Assembly: GCA_947179485.1 (NCBI GenBank)
Contig: OX359245.1
Span: 77,673,067-77,737,066, forward strand
DNA length: 64,000 nt
DNA from: Allacma fusca
Taxonomy: Eukaryota > Arthropoda > Collembola > Symphypleona > Sminthuridae
Direction: 5' to 3'
The position numbers and the translations under genes were made by a program. Below, in pieces: positions 8,801-17,962 of the stretch; position 1 is the first letter of the stretch; each line of letters starts with the position of its first letter. Below the pieces are notes generated by a model. The model saw only the letters and a program-made list of their open reading frames with translations, was not told the origin of the DNA and made no database searches.

Positions 8801-11284
8801 ATTCTGTATGATCATTAGCAAGTCTAAAATGTAATGCTTGCTTTTGTCAATAGTTACCCTGTGCTTCCTATCTGCATCCTGCTTCCTACTAGTATCCCTA
8901 TCATCTGCTTGGTTGCAGGTCTTGCTTATATACAAAGGAAATATATTTGAGTGTATCATTTTTCGCCGCCTAATACTTTGCTCTCTAGGACTAAGATTTT
9001 TTAAATTCCTATGTTCTGAGGTTACGCCTGTGTCTCTGAACCCAAAAATGTTGACAGAAATAAAAGGGTTCTGTCTCTCAAACCTAGGTACCTGCTCCAA
9101 CGTCATAGGCATGTGAATGCCTGTAAGGTCTAACTGACTGATAATATGTCTATACCGGTGCATTTGCTCATGACTTAGATTGCGTATACCTGCTGCTATA
9201 GAAAAAAGAAAACAAGAGTCTAAGTCCCTGTCACTTTTGTAGTGTTGTTGGCTAACTGTTAATTTTTCTACATTATAAGCTTGAGCACTATTATTTACAT
9301 TTACAAATAAACATTTCTTATTAATATCTACTGTACTTTGAAGTAAGTACGGGAGTTTTGCATATGTACCACCCCGCAGGGGTTGATACTTGGAAATTAC
9401 CATATCAAAGATGGGGATGTCAACTAATACTAAACCAGAGCCGTTTTCGCAAAAGTCTTCTATCATTAACACTAATTTTTGTGTAATAGATTCTATTGTA
9501 GTGTCTATGTTACTTTCATGGAGAATGACATGCGATAAGGATGACATCCATTTTACAATTCTTTGGGCGCTACCCTCACTATCTAATTTTTCGAATATAC
9601 AATTTATATGGACGATAATTTTAATATTTGTAAACAAATTTAAATCCTTTTGAATCTGGTCAGCTAACTGCGGTTTAACAGACTGCATTAAACCACGTAT
9701 ATCGGTAGCATGGGATATATCACTCAAATCTACTCTGTATGATTTTAAATTATTAGATATGTTAGAGCTAGTTGAATACAGTTTAAATGAGAATTTATTA
9801 GTCTTTTTAACATAATTGCGCTTCTTGCGCACCTTTTCATGTACATTCCTACTGTTAATAACATCCTTCACCACTTGATCAATAATTTCAATATCATGAA
9901 TCTTAATATGTTCATCATAAACCTTTCTATCCCTAAACGTTATACTACACTGATTGCATCTGTAATTTTTAGCCTCATGAATTTTTTTATGAGCATTACA
10001 TAGGGACATAGTATAGAAATAACACGCACAATAAGGGCACTTATAAGATTTGGAAGGACCTTGTTGTGGGGTATTGTCTTGATGACGATGTTGCTCTTGA
10101 TTTAAGTCCAGGACTTCAATTAATTCGTTCATGGCTTGAGTCGATACCAGGGGAAGAAGTTGAGAGTCCGGAGCGTTGTGCACCCACTGCTGGGCGTCGT
10201 GATTATCCCCAGCTCCAGGCTGAACATCTACCGGCGGGGGTTCAGCTGCCAGAACTTCCTGCGTCTGCATCTCCGTGCAGTTATCACACAGATCATCCAC
10301 ACTGCAGGCATCGTTGGGGCAGAAATGGAGATCAGCAAGGCTGAGTCCTTCGAAAGGATCTGCAAATACAATCAAAACAATTAGTATTCAACTAAAAAAA
10401 AAAAAAAAAAAAAAAAAGAGTCTTTCGCAAATTGAAATTTGCACTCGGTAAATTTTTTTTGCAAATAGTGTTTTTAAAGCGTAAACAGTGTTTTTAGACC
10501 ATTTAAAAAAATTACCTTCGTCCTCATGAATACCCTCCGGGATGAGTGCCTGAGCAGGAGCTAGAGTGGGGGGAGGTTGGGTTGGTACTTTGGCCAATTC
10601 TTCCATTATTTCTGCAACGCGGGCAGCTTCCCACAGGTCCTCTTCATCGTCAGTGTCCATACCATCCAAATCTGAAAATAATAAAATAATATCGTTTAAA
10701 ATTCATTCAGTTACTTTATTCACATAATTTTTAACATACTTTCTCACGTATAAGTAAACTTAAACTTTAAAAACAAGTAAATTATTACTGCTACACATAC
10801 GTCTTTTTTTACGGGGAATGACAACAGTTGTTGGAGCAGTCCGCTTCCGCATCTCCCGCTTGGCCTCAGCTTCTTCCCTCCGTTTGGCCTCCTCAAAAGC
10901 TCTGATTGCCGCCACCCGTGCCCTCTTTTCAGTGAGGTAACTCTCTCTGACTATATTTTCATGGCATTTCTCTCTGAAATGCTTGGTTAAGTCATCAAGT
11001 TTGAAGATCGCAGTATTGCACTTACACAAGAATTTTGGTGGAAAAAAACTCATGTTTTTCTTAGGCCACTGCTTGGAATCCAAATGTTTATTTTGACATT
11101 CCTTGTCCTGGGCAAAGTGGTCTCGGAGATCTCGAAGAAAATTAAACCCCTGTTTGCAAATGCAAACAAACTTCTTCACTAGCACGTTGACCCCGTCCAC
11201 AGCTTCCAAAAACTCATTGGGAAGCGGGACTCTAATAGAATTTCCACCCCTGCTACTTGATTGCCCGGCTTGATTATTAGCCAT
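5825..11284 (-). CDS. Polinton family B DNA polymerase (PolB), three exons
   Basis: Exons 11284-10801, 10671-10516 and 10359-5825; introns 129 and 156 nt with GTATGTG...TTTTCAG and GTAATTT...TTTGCAG ends. Phases agree at both joins, giving 1724 residues. The longest single ORF begins at 10375 inside the last intron, so that start is probably false. In exon-3 ORF numbering (add 208 for the spliced protein): C2H2 fingers 111-160; ExoI YLDFES 627-632; an endonuclease-VII-like Cys/His module 744-783; ExoII HNLCGYDSH 797-805; ExoIII YCKLDV 951-956; motif A YWDANALY 1051-1058; motif B KYICNSCFGK 1221-1230; motif C GTDTDS 1331-1336; KKAKGIPK 1422-1429. All catalytic motifs are intact. Exons 1-2 add Cys/His-rich segments and a basic helix. 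Confidence 0.92.
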
Positions 11285-11654
11285 TTTTTTCAAAATTTCG
11301 AAATAAAAGAGTTTTGAACTCAAGAATTGAATACTAGTGACAATATTTTTTGACTTCCACAAAAAAAAACTGGGGACTCAACAGTTCACGCAACAGCTTT
11401 CGACAACTTGACAATAAGTGCGGACCCTTCTTTATATTTCCAATTTTTATCGTACACCTAACCTTAAAGGACCAACCAGAATACATTTGCAGCTTATTTT
11501 GTTTTTTATTATTTTTGGTTTTTCCAGACGGTTCATATCATACAACCTCTGACTTTGCCTTATTTACAGTTAGACTTTCCTTTCGTCTACAGCACACTTG
11601 GAAGCCTTTTTTATTTATTGCTGCACTTATATTTTATATACACTTCTAAATATT
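11285..11654. other. Polymerase upstream region, no gene recognised
   Basis: A 99-codon plus-strand ORF (11350-11649) overlaps this region but is low in complexity and has no recognisable motif. It probably contains the polymerase promoter (minus strand), but no convincing TATA/initiator pair was seen. Confidence 0.5.
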
Positions 11655-12272
11655 TTCTCTTTCCGAAGGGTACCTGACCGTATACATTCTTAGCGTTTAC
11701 CTTCTTTACGTATAGAACCGTTGCAGCCACAACAGCAAACTTGAACCTTTTTTCTCTTTCCGAAGGGTACCTGACCGTATACATTCTTAGCGTTTACCTT
11801 CTTTACACATAGAACCTTTGCAGCCACAACAGCACACTTGAACCTTTTTCCTCTTTCCGAAGGGTACCTGACAGTATACATTCTTAGCGTTTACCTTCTT
11901 TACGTATAGAACCGTTGCAGCCACAACAGCAAACTTGAACCTTTTTTCTCTTTCCGAAGGGTACCTGACCGTATACATTCTTAGCGTTTACCTTCTTTAC
12001 ACATAGAACCTTTGCAGCCACAACAGCACACTTGAACCTTTTTCCTCTTTCCGAAGGGTACCTGACAGTATACATTCTTAGCGTTTACCTTCTTTACGTA
12101 TAGAACCGTTGCAGCCACAACAGCAAACTTGAACCTTTTTTATTGCTGCACTTATATTTTTATATGCACTTCCAAATATTTTCTTTTTCCGAAGGGTACC
12201 TGACAGTATACATTCTTTGCGTTTACCTTCTTCACGCATAGAACCTTTGCAGCCACAACAGCACACTTGGAC
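11655..12272. repeat. 97-bp subterminal satellite with alternating monomers
   Basis: Five contiguous 97-bp monomers begin near 11655, each opening CTCTTTCCGAAGGGTACCTG. They alternate between type A (TACGTATAGAACCGTTG) and type B (TACACATAGAACCTTTG), so the higher-order unit is 194 bp. A sixth, B-like monomer follows after an insertion of about 40 bp (12179-12272). The three overlapping 63-codon minus-strand ORFs here are frames of this repeat, not genes. Confidence 0.9.
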
Positions 12273-12370
12273 ATTTTTTTATTGCTGCACTTGTTATTTT
12301 GTTTTTTAGCTGCACTTGTTTTTTTTTTTTACTGCACTTGTTTTTTTACCTGCACTTGTTTTTTTTTGTA
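12273..12370. repeat. TGCACTTG + T-run short repeats
   Basis: Four imperfect copies of (C/A)TGCACTTG followed by 7-12 T, between the 97-bp satellite and the element end. Confidence 0.75.
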
Positions 12371-12511
12371 TTCCATATATACAATTTATGTATGTATATA
12401 TCTACATATATATACATCATACATATACCCAGAGAGGTCACACAAACAAGGTCACCTATACCTACAGCATGGGGCGTTTTAACATGGATGGGCTTAAATA
12501 GATACACTACT
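12371..12511. other. Polinton right terminus
   Basis: An AT-rich stretch with TATATA runs, then unique sequence ending ...GATACACT|ACT. Identity with copy 2 stops at 12511/24649. If the element ends ...TACACT (Polintons typically have AG...CT ends), the next six bases, ACTCAA here and ACTGAC in copy 2, would be target duplications. The opposite ends needed to prove this are not visible. Confidence 0.6.
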
Positions 12512-12703
12512 CAACAGAATGAAGCAGTTGACAGAGTTTGTACAGGACCTGACTACAGGCTTTTCTCCTGATGGATTTTTAATTTACAAAGTGAGTCTAG
12601 TCTCATTGTGTACAGTAGAGTATGTTCCGTTGATAATGGTGGGTAATACTCTCTTGGATTATTTTCATTTGTCACTCCACCGCTTCCCTGGCAGCCTATC
12701 AGT
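12512..12703. other. Right flank of Polinton copy 1
   Basis: 192 bp of non-repeat DNA before the gap. A plus-strand ORF from 12519 reads MKQLTEFVQDLTTGFSPDGF and reaches a plausible donor (AAA|GTGAGT) at 12591, so it may be a host exon, but I recognise no family. Confidence 0.3.
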
Positions 12704-12903
12704 NNNNNNNNNNNNNNNNNNNNNNNNNNNNNNNNNNNNNNNNNNNNNNNNNNNNNNNNNNNNNNNNNNNNNNNNNNNNNNNNNNNNNNNNNNNNNNNNN
12801 NNNNNNNNNNNNNNNNNNNNNNNNNNNNNNNNNNNNNNNNNNNNNNNNNNNNNNNNNNNNNNNNNNNNNNNNNNNNNNNNNNNNNNNNNNNNNNNNNNNN
12901 NNN
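12704..12903. other. Assembly gap (200 N)
   Basis: Exactly 200 N, a conventional placeholder length. Copy 2 resumes immediately after it at the position equivalent to 766 in copy 1, so the left part of copy 2 and an unknown length of flank are missing. Confidence 0.98.
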
Positions 12904-13578
12904 TTCATCATTATTTTCCTTAGCCATAACTTTTGAAAGGAGGGACTTAGTTGCGTCATCTGGAAGTCGAATTAATACACGTTTTCGTTTTGGTCCTGCC
13001 TTACCATTATCGTGTCTCTTACGTTGTGTTCTTGCTAAGGTTTCGTAATAACCTTCTATGATATCCGGGGAAGCTTTACGCCTTCTCATGTTTTCGGAAA
13101 CTTCAACATCCATGTTCTCATTACTTTGAGAAACTCCTCCATTAAATTCAGTGGGGTGATCGTTAGTATTAGGCCGATAATCAGCATCATCTTCACTCTC
13201 AGAATCATCGACATAATTATTCGAATAATATGGTTTGCGGTAGGTATTTTGCCTACTACTACTACTCTGTGGTTTATCATAAGGAACGATACTAGTAATT
13301 GGATTGTCTTGATATCTCGTTGCATTGAAATTATATTTTTGAAGAGGTGACTGCATCATATTCCCTTGCTGGTTAATCAATTTAACAAGCAAAGGCTGAT
13401 TATCGTCATGATGCTTTTTATGTCTCATCTGTCTAGCATATTCGCCATATAGAGCTTGTTTTACATCGTTGGTAAGCTTACGTGAATTTAATATCTTTGA
13501 TGAGATGTTACTATCGTTTGTTTTGGACATTAGCACATTGTACAGTGATTCTGGAATAAGCTTCATTCGCTTAGCCAT
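12904..13578 (-). CDS. Lys/Arg-rich repeat protein, copy 2, N-terminal part only
   Basis: The N-terminal 225 codons match the gene starting at 1440 and then run into the gap. The KRF-K-x-IP modules are missing because they would lie in the gap. The gene itself need not be broken. Confidence 0.75.
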
Positions 13579-13583
13579 GTTAA

Positions 13584-13904
13584 TTAATTTGCGAGCACGT
13601 TTGACAGTAACGTTGTTGCTAAAGAAGCTAGAATAGGTATGAAGAAACCTCCACCACGCTGAAGAACTTTACGTTTTTTTGTCAATGACAGAGATTTTAA
13701 GGAGAGTGCACGTAGATGTTTTTTGTATGGACGCAATCTCTCAACTGTACTTTTTGGTATTGGTACATTGCCTATAATCAAGTTACGAGCACATTCAGAT
13801 AAAGTTTTAACTTCGTCATTCGAAGCTTCCCTTAAACAATCATTTACTTTACGTTTGCACTTGCATTTTTTTAAAAATGCTCGGTGTTTAAGTAACCGCT
13901 TCAT
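13584..13904 (-). CDS. Adenovirus pX-like small basic virion protein, copy 2
   Basis: Translation identical to the 1446-1766 gene, with the basic body, Gly-Gly-Gly run and hydrophobic tail intact. The divergent 121-nt promoter region to the integrase is also retained. Confidence 0.7.
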   Translation of the reverse strand: MKRLLKHRAFLKKCKCKRKVNDCLREASNDEVKTLSECARNLIIGNVPIPKSTVERLRPYKKHLRALSLKSLSLTKKRKVLQRGGGFFIPILASLATTLLSNVLAN

Positions 13905-14025
13905 GCTTGATTTTTGTGCAAGTTAAACACAATACATGTGAACTAATACAGCTCTCTGCATTATCTGACTTACATAAGCCAGTGTACAATTATTATAAAC
14001 TATATTTGTACAACGTCAGTGCACA

Positions 14026-14958
14026 ATGTCGGATGCAAAAATTAAGCGTCTGTATTTGAACCCGAAATTCAGGGGTAGTTTTTCAGGTTTGGACACGTTT
14101 ATGAAACATTATAAAGGTGGTGAATGTAGATCCACAATTCAAAGAATTCTAAGTGGTATTCCGGTGTATGCTGAAAACAAGCCTGCATTACGTAAATTTA
14201 CAAGACGTCAGGTTGTAGTTCATGGAATAGATGAGCAGTGGGTTATTGATTTAATAGACATAACAGCTTACTCTAAATTTAATAACAATCACAGGTATCT
14301 TCTAAGCATCATCGATGCTTTTAGTAAATATGCATTTGTCCACCCAGTGAAAACTAAAAATAGCATTGATGTATTAGCAGTTTTTAAGAAAATATTGAAG
14401 AATTCAGGAAGAAAGCCAAAGAGAATTCAATGTGACAAAGGGGGTGAATTTAAAAAAGATTTCAAAGAATTTTGCACGAATAATGGAATTGAAATCTTTC
14501 ATGTTCAATCAGAACTGAAAGCGTGTATCGTTGAAAGATTTAATCGAACGATTATGGAAAAAATAAGTCGATATGTACAGCATAAAGGAAGCTACAGATT
14601 TGTTCATGTTCTGCAAAAGTTAGTTCGAAACTATAATAACACAGTTCATTCCAGCATAAAACTTAAGCCGATAAATGTTAATTCCAAAAATGAAATGGAG
14701 GTGTGGTTCCATCTGTATGGAAATAAGGAACTAAAATCATATGATAAGCCCAAATTTAATGTTGGCGATCGCGTTCTCATTTCTATTGATAAAAATTGTT
14801 TTGAGAAAGGTTATTCCAAACGATTTAAACCAGAGGTTTTTACCGTAAATAGAATAGGAAATTCAAACCCTCGCATGTATTACTTAACCGATCCTGAAGA
14901 TAATGCAGATATGGAAGGGGGGTTTTACAGTCAAGAACTTTCAAAGGTTAATTATTAA
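14026..14958 (+). CDS. Polinton integrase, copy 2
   Basis: 310 residues identical to the copy-1 integrase, catalytic D78, D137 and E170 retained, so both copies are potentially active. Confidence 0.93.
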   Translation: MSDAKIKRLYLNPKFRGSFSGLDTFMKHYKGGECRSTIQRILSGIPVYAENKPALRKFTRRQVVVHGIDEQWVIDLIDITAYSKFNNNHRYLLSIIDAFSKYAFVHPVKTKNSIDVLAVFKKILKNSGRKPKRIQCDKGGEFKKDFKEFCTNNGIEIFHVQSELKACIVERFNRTIMEKISRYVQHKGSYRFVHVLQKLVRNYNNTVHSSIKLKPINVNSKNEMEVWFHLYGNKELKSYDKPKFNVGDRVLISIDKNCFEKGYSKRFKPEVFTVNRIGNSNPRMYYLTDPEDNADMEGGFYSQELSKVNY

Positions 14959-15177
14959 TAAGGTATTATGTGTTAGGATATAAAAACAAGTTTCTATATT
15001 GTTTGATTTCTCCTGAAAACTATATGCTGAGAATTAACATGATCGAAGAAAGATCTGAACATGATTGTCAGAGGAAAACGGGATGGTGCAAACGTTTGAG
15101 AATGCCCTTGTTTGAGCGTTCCACGGTTTTTTGAAAACGTTTTTTGGCGACTCCAAGGTTATGAACCTAAAAAATGG

Positions 15178-15217
15178 AGCATAAATACCGCGCTTGTTCC
15201 TGCAATTTGTATCATTC
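15178..15217 (+). promoter_or_regulatory. TATA/initiator core promoter of PxDLS gene, copy 2
   Basis: GAGCATAAATAC and TCATTC at the same spacing as 3040-3079. Confidence 0.6.
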
Positions 15218-15484
15218 AACTTCTGACATCTCAACTTGCATAACATACATTTGAGTTCAAGAATTCTTTGTTACTACAATATTCCTATTATCCGCATTAA
15301 AACAGCAGTTACACCAGGAAAAACGTTAAAGTAAGTGCATACCTGCAAAAGCGTCTGCAGGCATGCCTTTGGTTGAAAATTTGTTACTAATATTAATATC
15401 ATTGCTGAAATGCATGGCTGTATCTTGAAAACCTTTACGTTATTGTTTACGCTGTTCAAATTTTTCAGAGAACTCAACAAGAAA

Positions 15485-16213
15485 ATGGATACTGAAATTA
15501 ACCAATGTATCAAAGCTGTTGATGGTGAGATCACTCGATCTGAACCTGTAATGGATTTGTCTGTTAAAGGCAAAGTCTGCAGCAGTGAACCTGATACTCC
15601 AATGGATTTATCGGTTCAAAGCAAGGTCTCTGCCGATGATGCTCCAACGGATTTATCTGTTAAAACAAATCCATCAGCCAATGATGTTCCAATGGACTTA
15701 ACTACTACGGACAAGGTCTCCGCCAACGAATTGGACGAGGAAGTGGAAGCTGCAACGTTGAAATGTCAAGAAACGCAGCTGGACGGTCCAACACGTAAGC
15801 GGTTCCCATCCTTAGAAACTATTCCGGAGGAATTGAACGAGACTGCACGTGGTGATGATGAGGCGGGGTTTGGGGGACCGAAACCCGAAGTTTATCGTAA
15901 ACCCTATTTCAAACTCCATGGGCATCCCAAGGATCCTAATCGCCCCAAGGTATGGTACTCTCGTTCTGAAGATGGTCAACGTTTGTTTATGAACGTTCAG
16001 CGAACCACTCTGAATGGGAAAAAGATGCGTGTTAATTGGAAGATGGAGCAGACACCTGAGATTATCAGCAACCTTGTGTACTACTACAACACATGCCGGG
16101 GTCAAATAAGTGACATTCATGATACGTTGATGGACTGTATGGCCCATGTTGATGGGCGGATACGTCTAAACAAGGGTTTCAATCGCGACCCAAACGTTCC
16201 AGAAAATTTTTAA
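15485..16213 (+). CDS. PxDLS-repeat protein, copy 2
   Basis: Identical to the 3347-4075 gene. The predicted 5'-UTR intron is at 15331-15468, and the four DLS/DLT motifs with 15-residue spacing are retained. Confidence 0.75.
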   Translation: MDTEINQCIKAVDGEITRSEPVMDLSVKGKVCSSEPDTPMDLSVQSKVSADDAPTDLSVKTNPSANDVPMDLTTTDKVSANELDEEVEAATLKCQETQLDGPTRKRFPSLETIPEELNETARGDDEAGFGGPKPEVYRKPYFKLHGHPKDPNRPKVWYSRSEDGQRLFMNVQRTTLNGKKMRVNWKMEQTPEIISNLVYYYNTCRGQISDIHDTLMDCMAHVDGRIRLNKGFNRDPNVPENF

Positions 16214-16257
16214 CCTTGTCCAGAAAAAACAACAACAATAATAAACGAGAATATTCT

Positions 16258-16297
16258 GAGCATAAATACAGCAGTCGACGCATTTCTTAAATCATTC
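16258..16297 (+). promoter_or_regulatory. TATA/initiator core promoter of TM-ORF / zinc-ribbon transcript, copy 2
   Basis: Second copy of the 4120-4159 promoter, unchanged. Confidence 0.6.
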
Positions 16298-16328
16298 TAG
16301 CGACAACCATTGAACGCATCTCACCCGC

Positions 16329-16487
16329 ATGGCTTTTCAAATAATCATCTCAATTTTTTTCTTTTTTCTGACAATCGGCATTAACTGCCTACTATCGATT
16401 TACCTCCATAACCATTGTTCATTCGTGCGAACTTCAAGCATTTCTCACATTAACAGCAGCAGTAATGGCTCAAGCACAGCTGGTTAA
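16329..16487 (+). CDS. Small membrane ORF overlapping the zinc-ribbon start, copy 2
   Basis: Same 52-codon ORF with one hydrophobic segment as at 4191-4349; it overlaps the next start by 23 nt. Confidence 0.4.
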   Translation: MAFQIIISIFFFFLTIGINCLLSIYLHNHCSFVRTSSISHINSSSNGSSTAG

Positions 16488-17187
16488 GGCCGCGATGGAA
16501 ATTGAACACACCATTAATAGTAAGTGGACAAAATCCCGTCCCCACTGATAACCTCCCGCCCCTGCTCCCCGCCGCCGCCGCCGCGCTTCCGTTACGGTTT
16601 GGCGAAAAAGGAGGGGGAGGGAAAAAATCCCAAACCTTACCCATCGTCCCACCCTTCCTTCGTACCTCGTTCGGAAGCATGCATAATATTTAAGTTGAGG
16701 TATTAATTAATTTTTGTAATTCACAGAAGTTGTAGCGGACTCTGTTAGAGAACCGGATAGTTCAATTGGACAGGATGTTTGTGGAACATTTGACTGGGAC
16801 AAGAATCCCCCCATGACTTCTGAAGTTACCTCGCTGGGATGTAACAAGAAGTTGGTATACAATAAGCGGAAACCAGCTGCACCCGTTAAGAACGCTGCCG
16901 TTGTGAAAAGCATCATGCAAAAAATGAAGGGAACTGATGTTCCTATCAGGCAAAAGCGCGCTTTGCGATCTGACAAGATTTATTCCAAACCTTTGCCAAG
17001 CTTCTGCTCCGCATGCAAGGATGAATATGATAGGCAAGACATTACGAAGACTACGTTTGCTCAAATTGATTGGGGATGTAAATCGTGTGACGAGAGTCAA
17101 ATTACTCTAACTCAAAATCAAAGTACCATAACCATGCTGATGACTGATTTCAAGGATATTGCTATGCATTACATTATTAATTTTTGA
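16465..17187 (+). CDS. Spliced zinc-ribbon protein, copy 2
   Basis: Exons 16465-16519 and 16727-17187, with the same donor, acceptor and paired CxxC motifs as copy 1. Confidence 0.65.
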
Positions 17188-17204
17188 ATCATTTATACAA
17201 CCTT

Positions 17205-17873
17205 TTATTTCTGATTAATAAATACAATACAATTCGGATCTGGAAATACATTGCTTCTGAGTCTATAATTATCATTTTGTGTCTGACTGCAATCAATCAT
17301 AAGGTATCCATGAGGAACTGAAATGCACTCCTTGTACGCTTCCTCCATGAGCGAGTGCTTTTTCCCACAGTTCATTTGCATTCCAATTTTATTCACGACT
17401 TGTGTTTCCCTTGGATTTTTGAATAAACAAATGTACTTGGCATTGGTTGTTAAAGGTCTAAGTCCATCATGAAAAAAGTTTTGCGTTATGAAGATAATAG
17501 AACAATTCCGATGATGGCTTCCTCTAACAAAGGCTTGCATGACATCTTTCGACTTTGAAGCCTCCTCCATTAGGTCATCTAATATATAAAGATATGGGTT
17601 TAGCATGTCGTCGCCATATTCCTTTGGTAATCCATGATGAAACTGAATCTCTGGAAATTGCTGCTTCATTGAAGCAAATTCGTTGGGCTGATCAATACCA
17701 TAGCAATACACGACATGCTCTATGTTCGGAAAAATGATTTCATCCCTTCGAGAAATAATACTCTTCGTGAGATTCGATTTACCGCTCATTGTAGGTCCCG
17801 AAATAACAAAGTTAAATGGTGCATGCAGAGTGTAGTCAAATGTAGGTGCGTCCATGATGAAACAATTAAACAC
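17205..17873 (-). CDS. DNA-packaging ATPase, copy 2
   Basis: 222 residues identical to copy 1; Walker A (GPTMSGKS) and Walker B (YILDDL) are intact. Confidence 0.9.
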   Translation of the reverse strand: MFNCFIMDAPTFDYTLHAPFNFVISGPTMSGKSNLTKSIISRRDEIIFPNIEHVVYCYGIDQPNEFASMKQQFPEIQFHHGLPKEYGDDMLNPYLYILDDLMEEASKSKDVMQAFVRGSHHRNCSIIFITQNFFHDGLRPLTTNAKYICLFKNPRETQVVNKIGMQMNCGKKHSLMEEAYKECISVPHGYLMIDCSQTQNDNYRLRSNVFPDPNCIVFINQK

Positions 17874-17962
17874 AATGAATGATTAAATTGAAAATGATAG
17901 GATTTTGTATTTGTTTTTATTTGCACATAATTTATATATTTCACATAAACATCACATCATTT

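Larger units (their letters stand above)
1..12511. mobile_element. Maverick/Polinton element, copy 1 (left end outside window)
   Basis: Self-synthesizing DNA transposon of the Polinton/adintovirus type. Supporting genes seen here are a DDE integrase, an A32/FtsK-like packaging ATPase, a family B DNA polymerase with an endonuclease-VII-like insert, and an adenovirus pX-like basic protein. Gene order is basic repeat protein and pX-like (minus), integrase, PxDLS protein and zinc ribbon (plus), then ATPase and polymerase (minus). Capsid, penton and protease genes usual for such elements are not in view and may lie left of base 1. The right terminus is placed at about 12508-12511 because copy 2 is identical up to this point and then enters different DNA. 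Confidence 0.93.

Noticed and set aside
8838-9116. Plus-strand ORFs across the polymerase gene
   Set aside because: Shadows of the minus-strand polymerase; no motifs of their own.
10360-10375. Polymerase start at 10375
   Set aside because: It lies within the sequence upstream of a good TTTGCAG acceptor, and upstream exons join in frame, so it is more likely intronic.
11690-12266. Series of overlapping 62-63-codon minus-strand ORFs with CCCGC motifs
   Set aside because: They are the same frame of a 97-bp satellite repeated each period, not a gene family.
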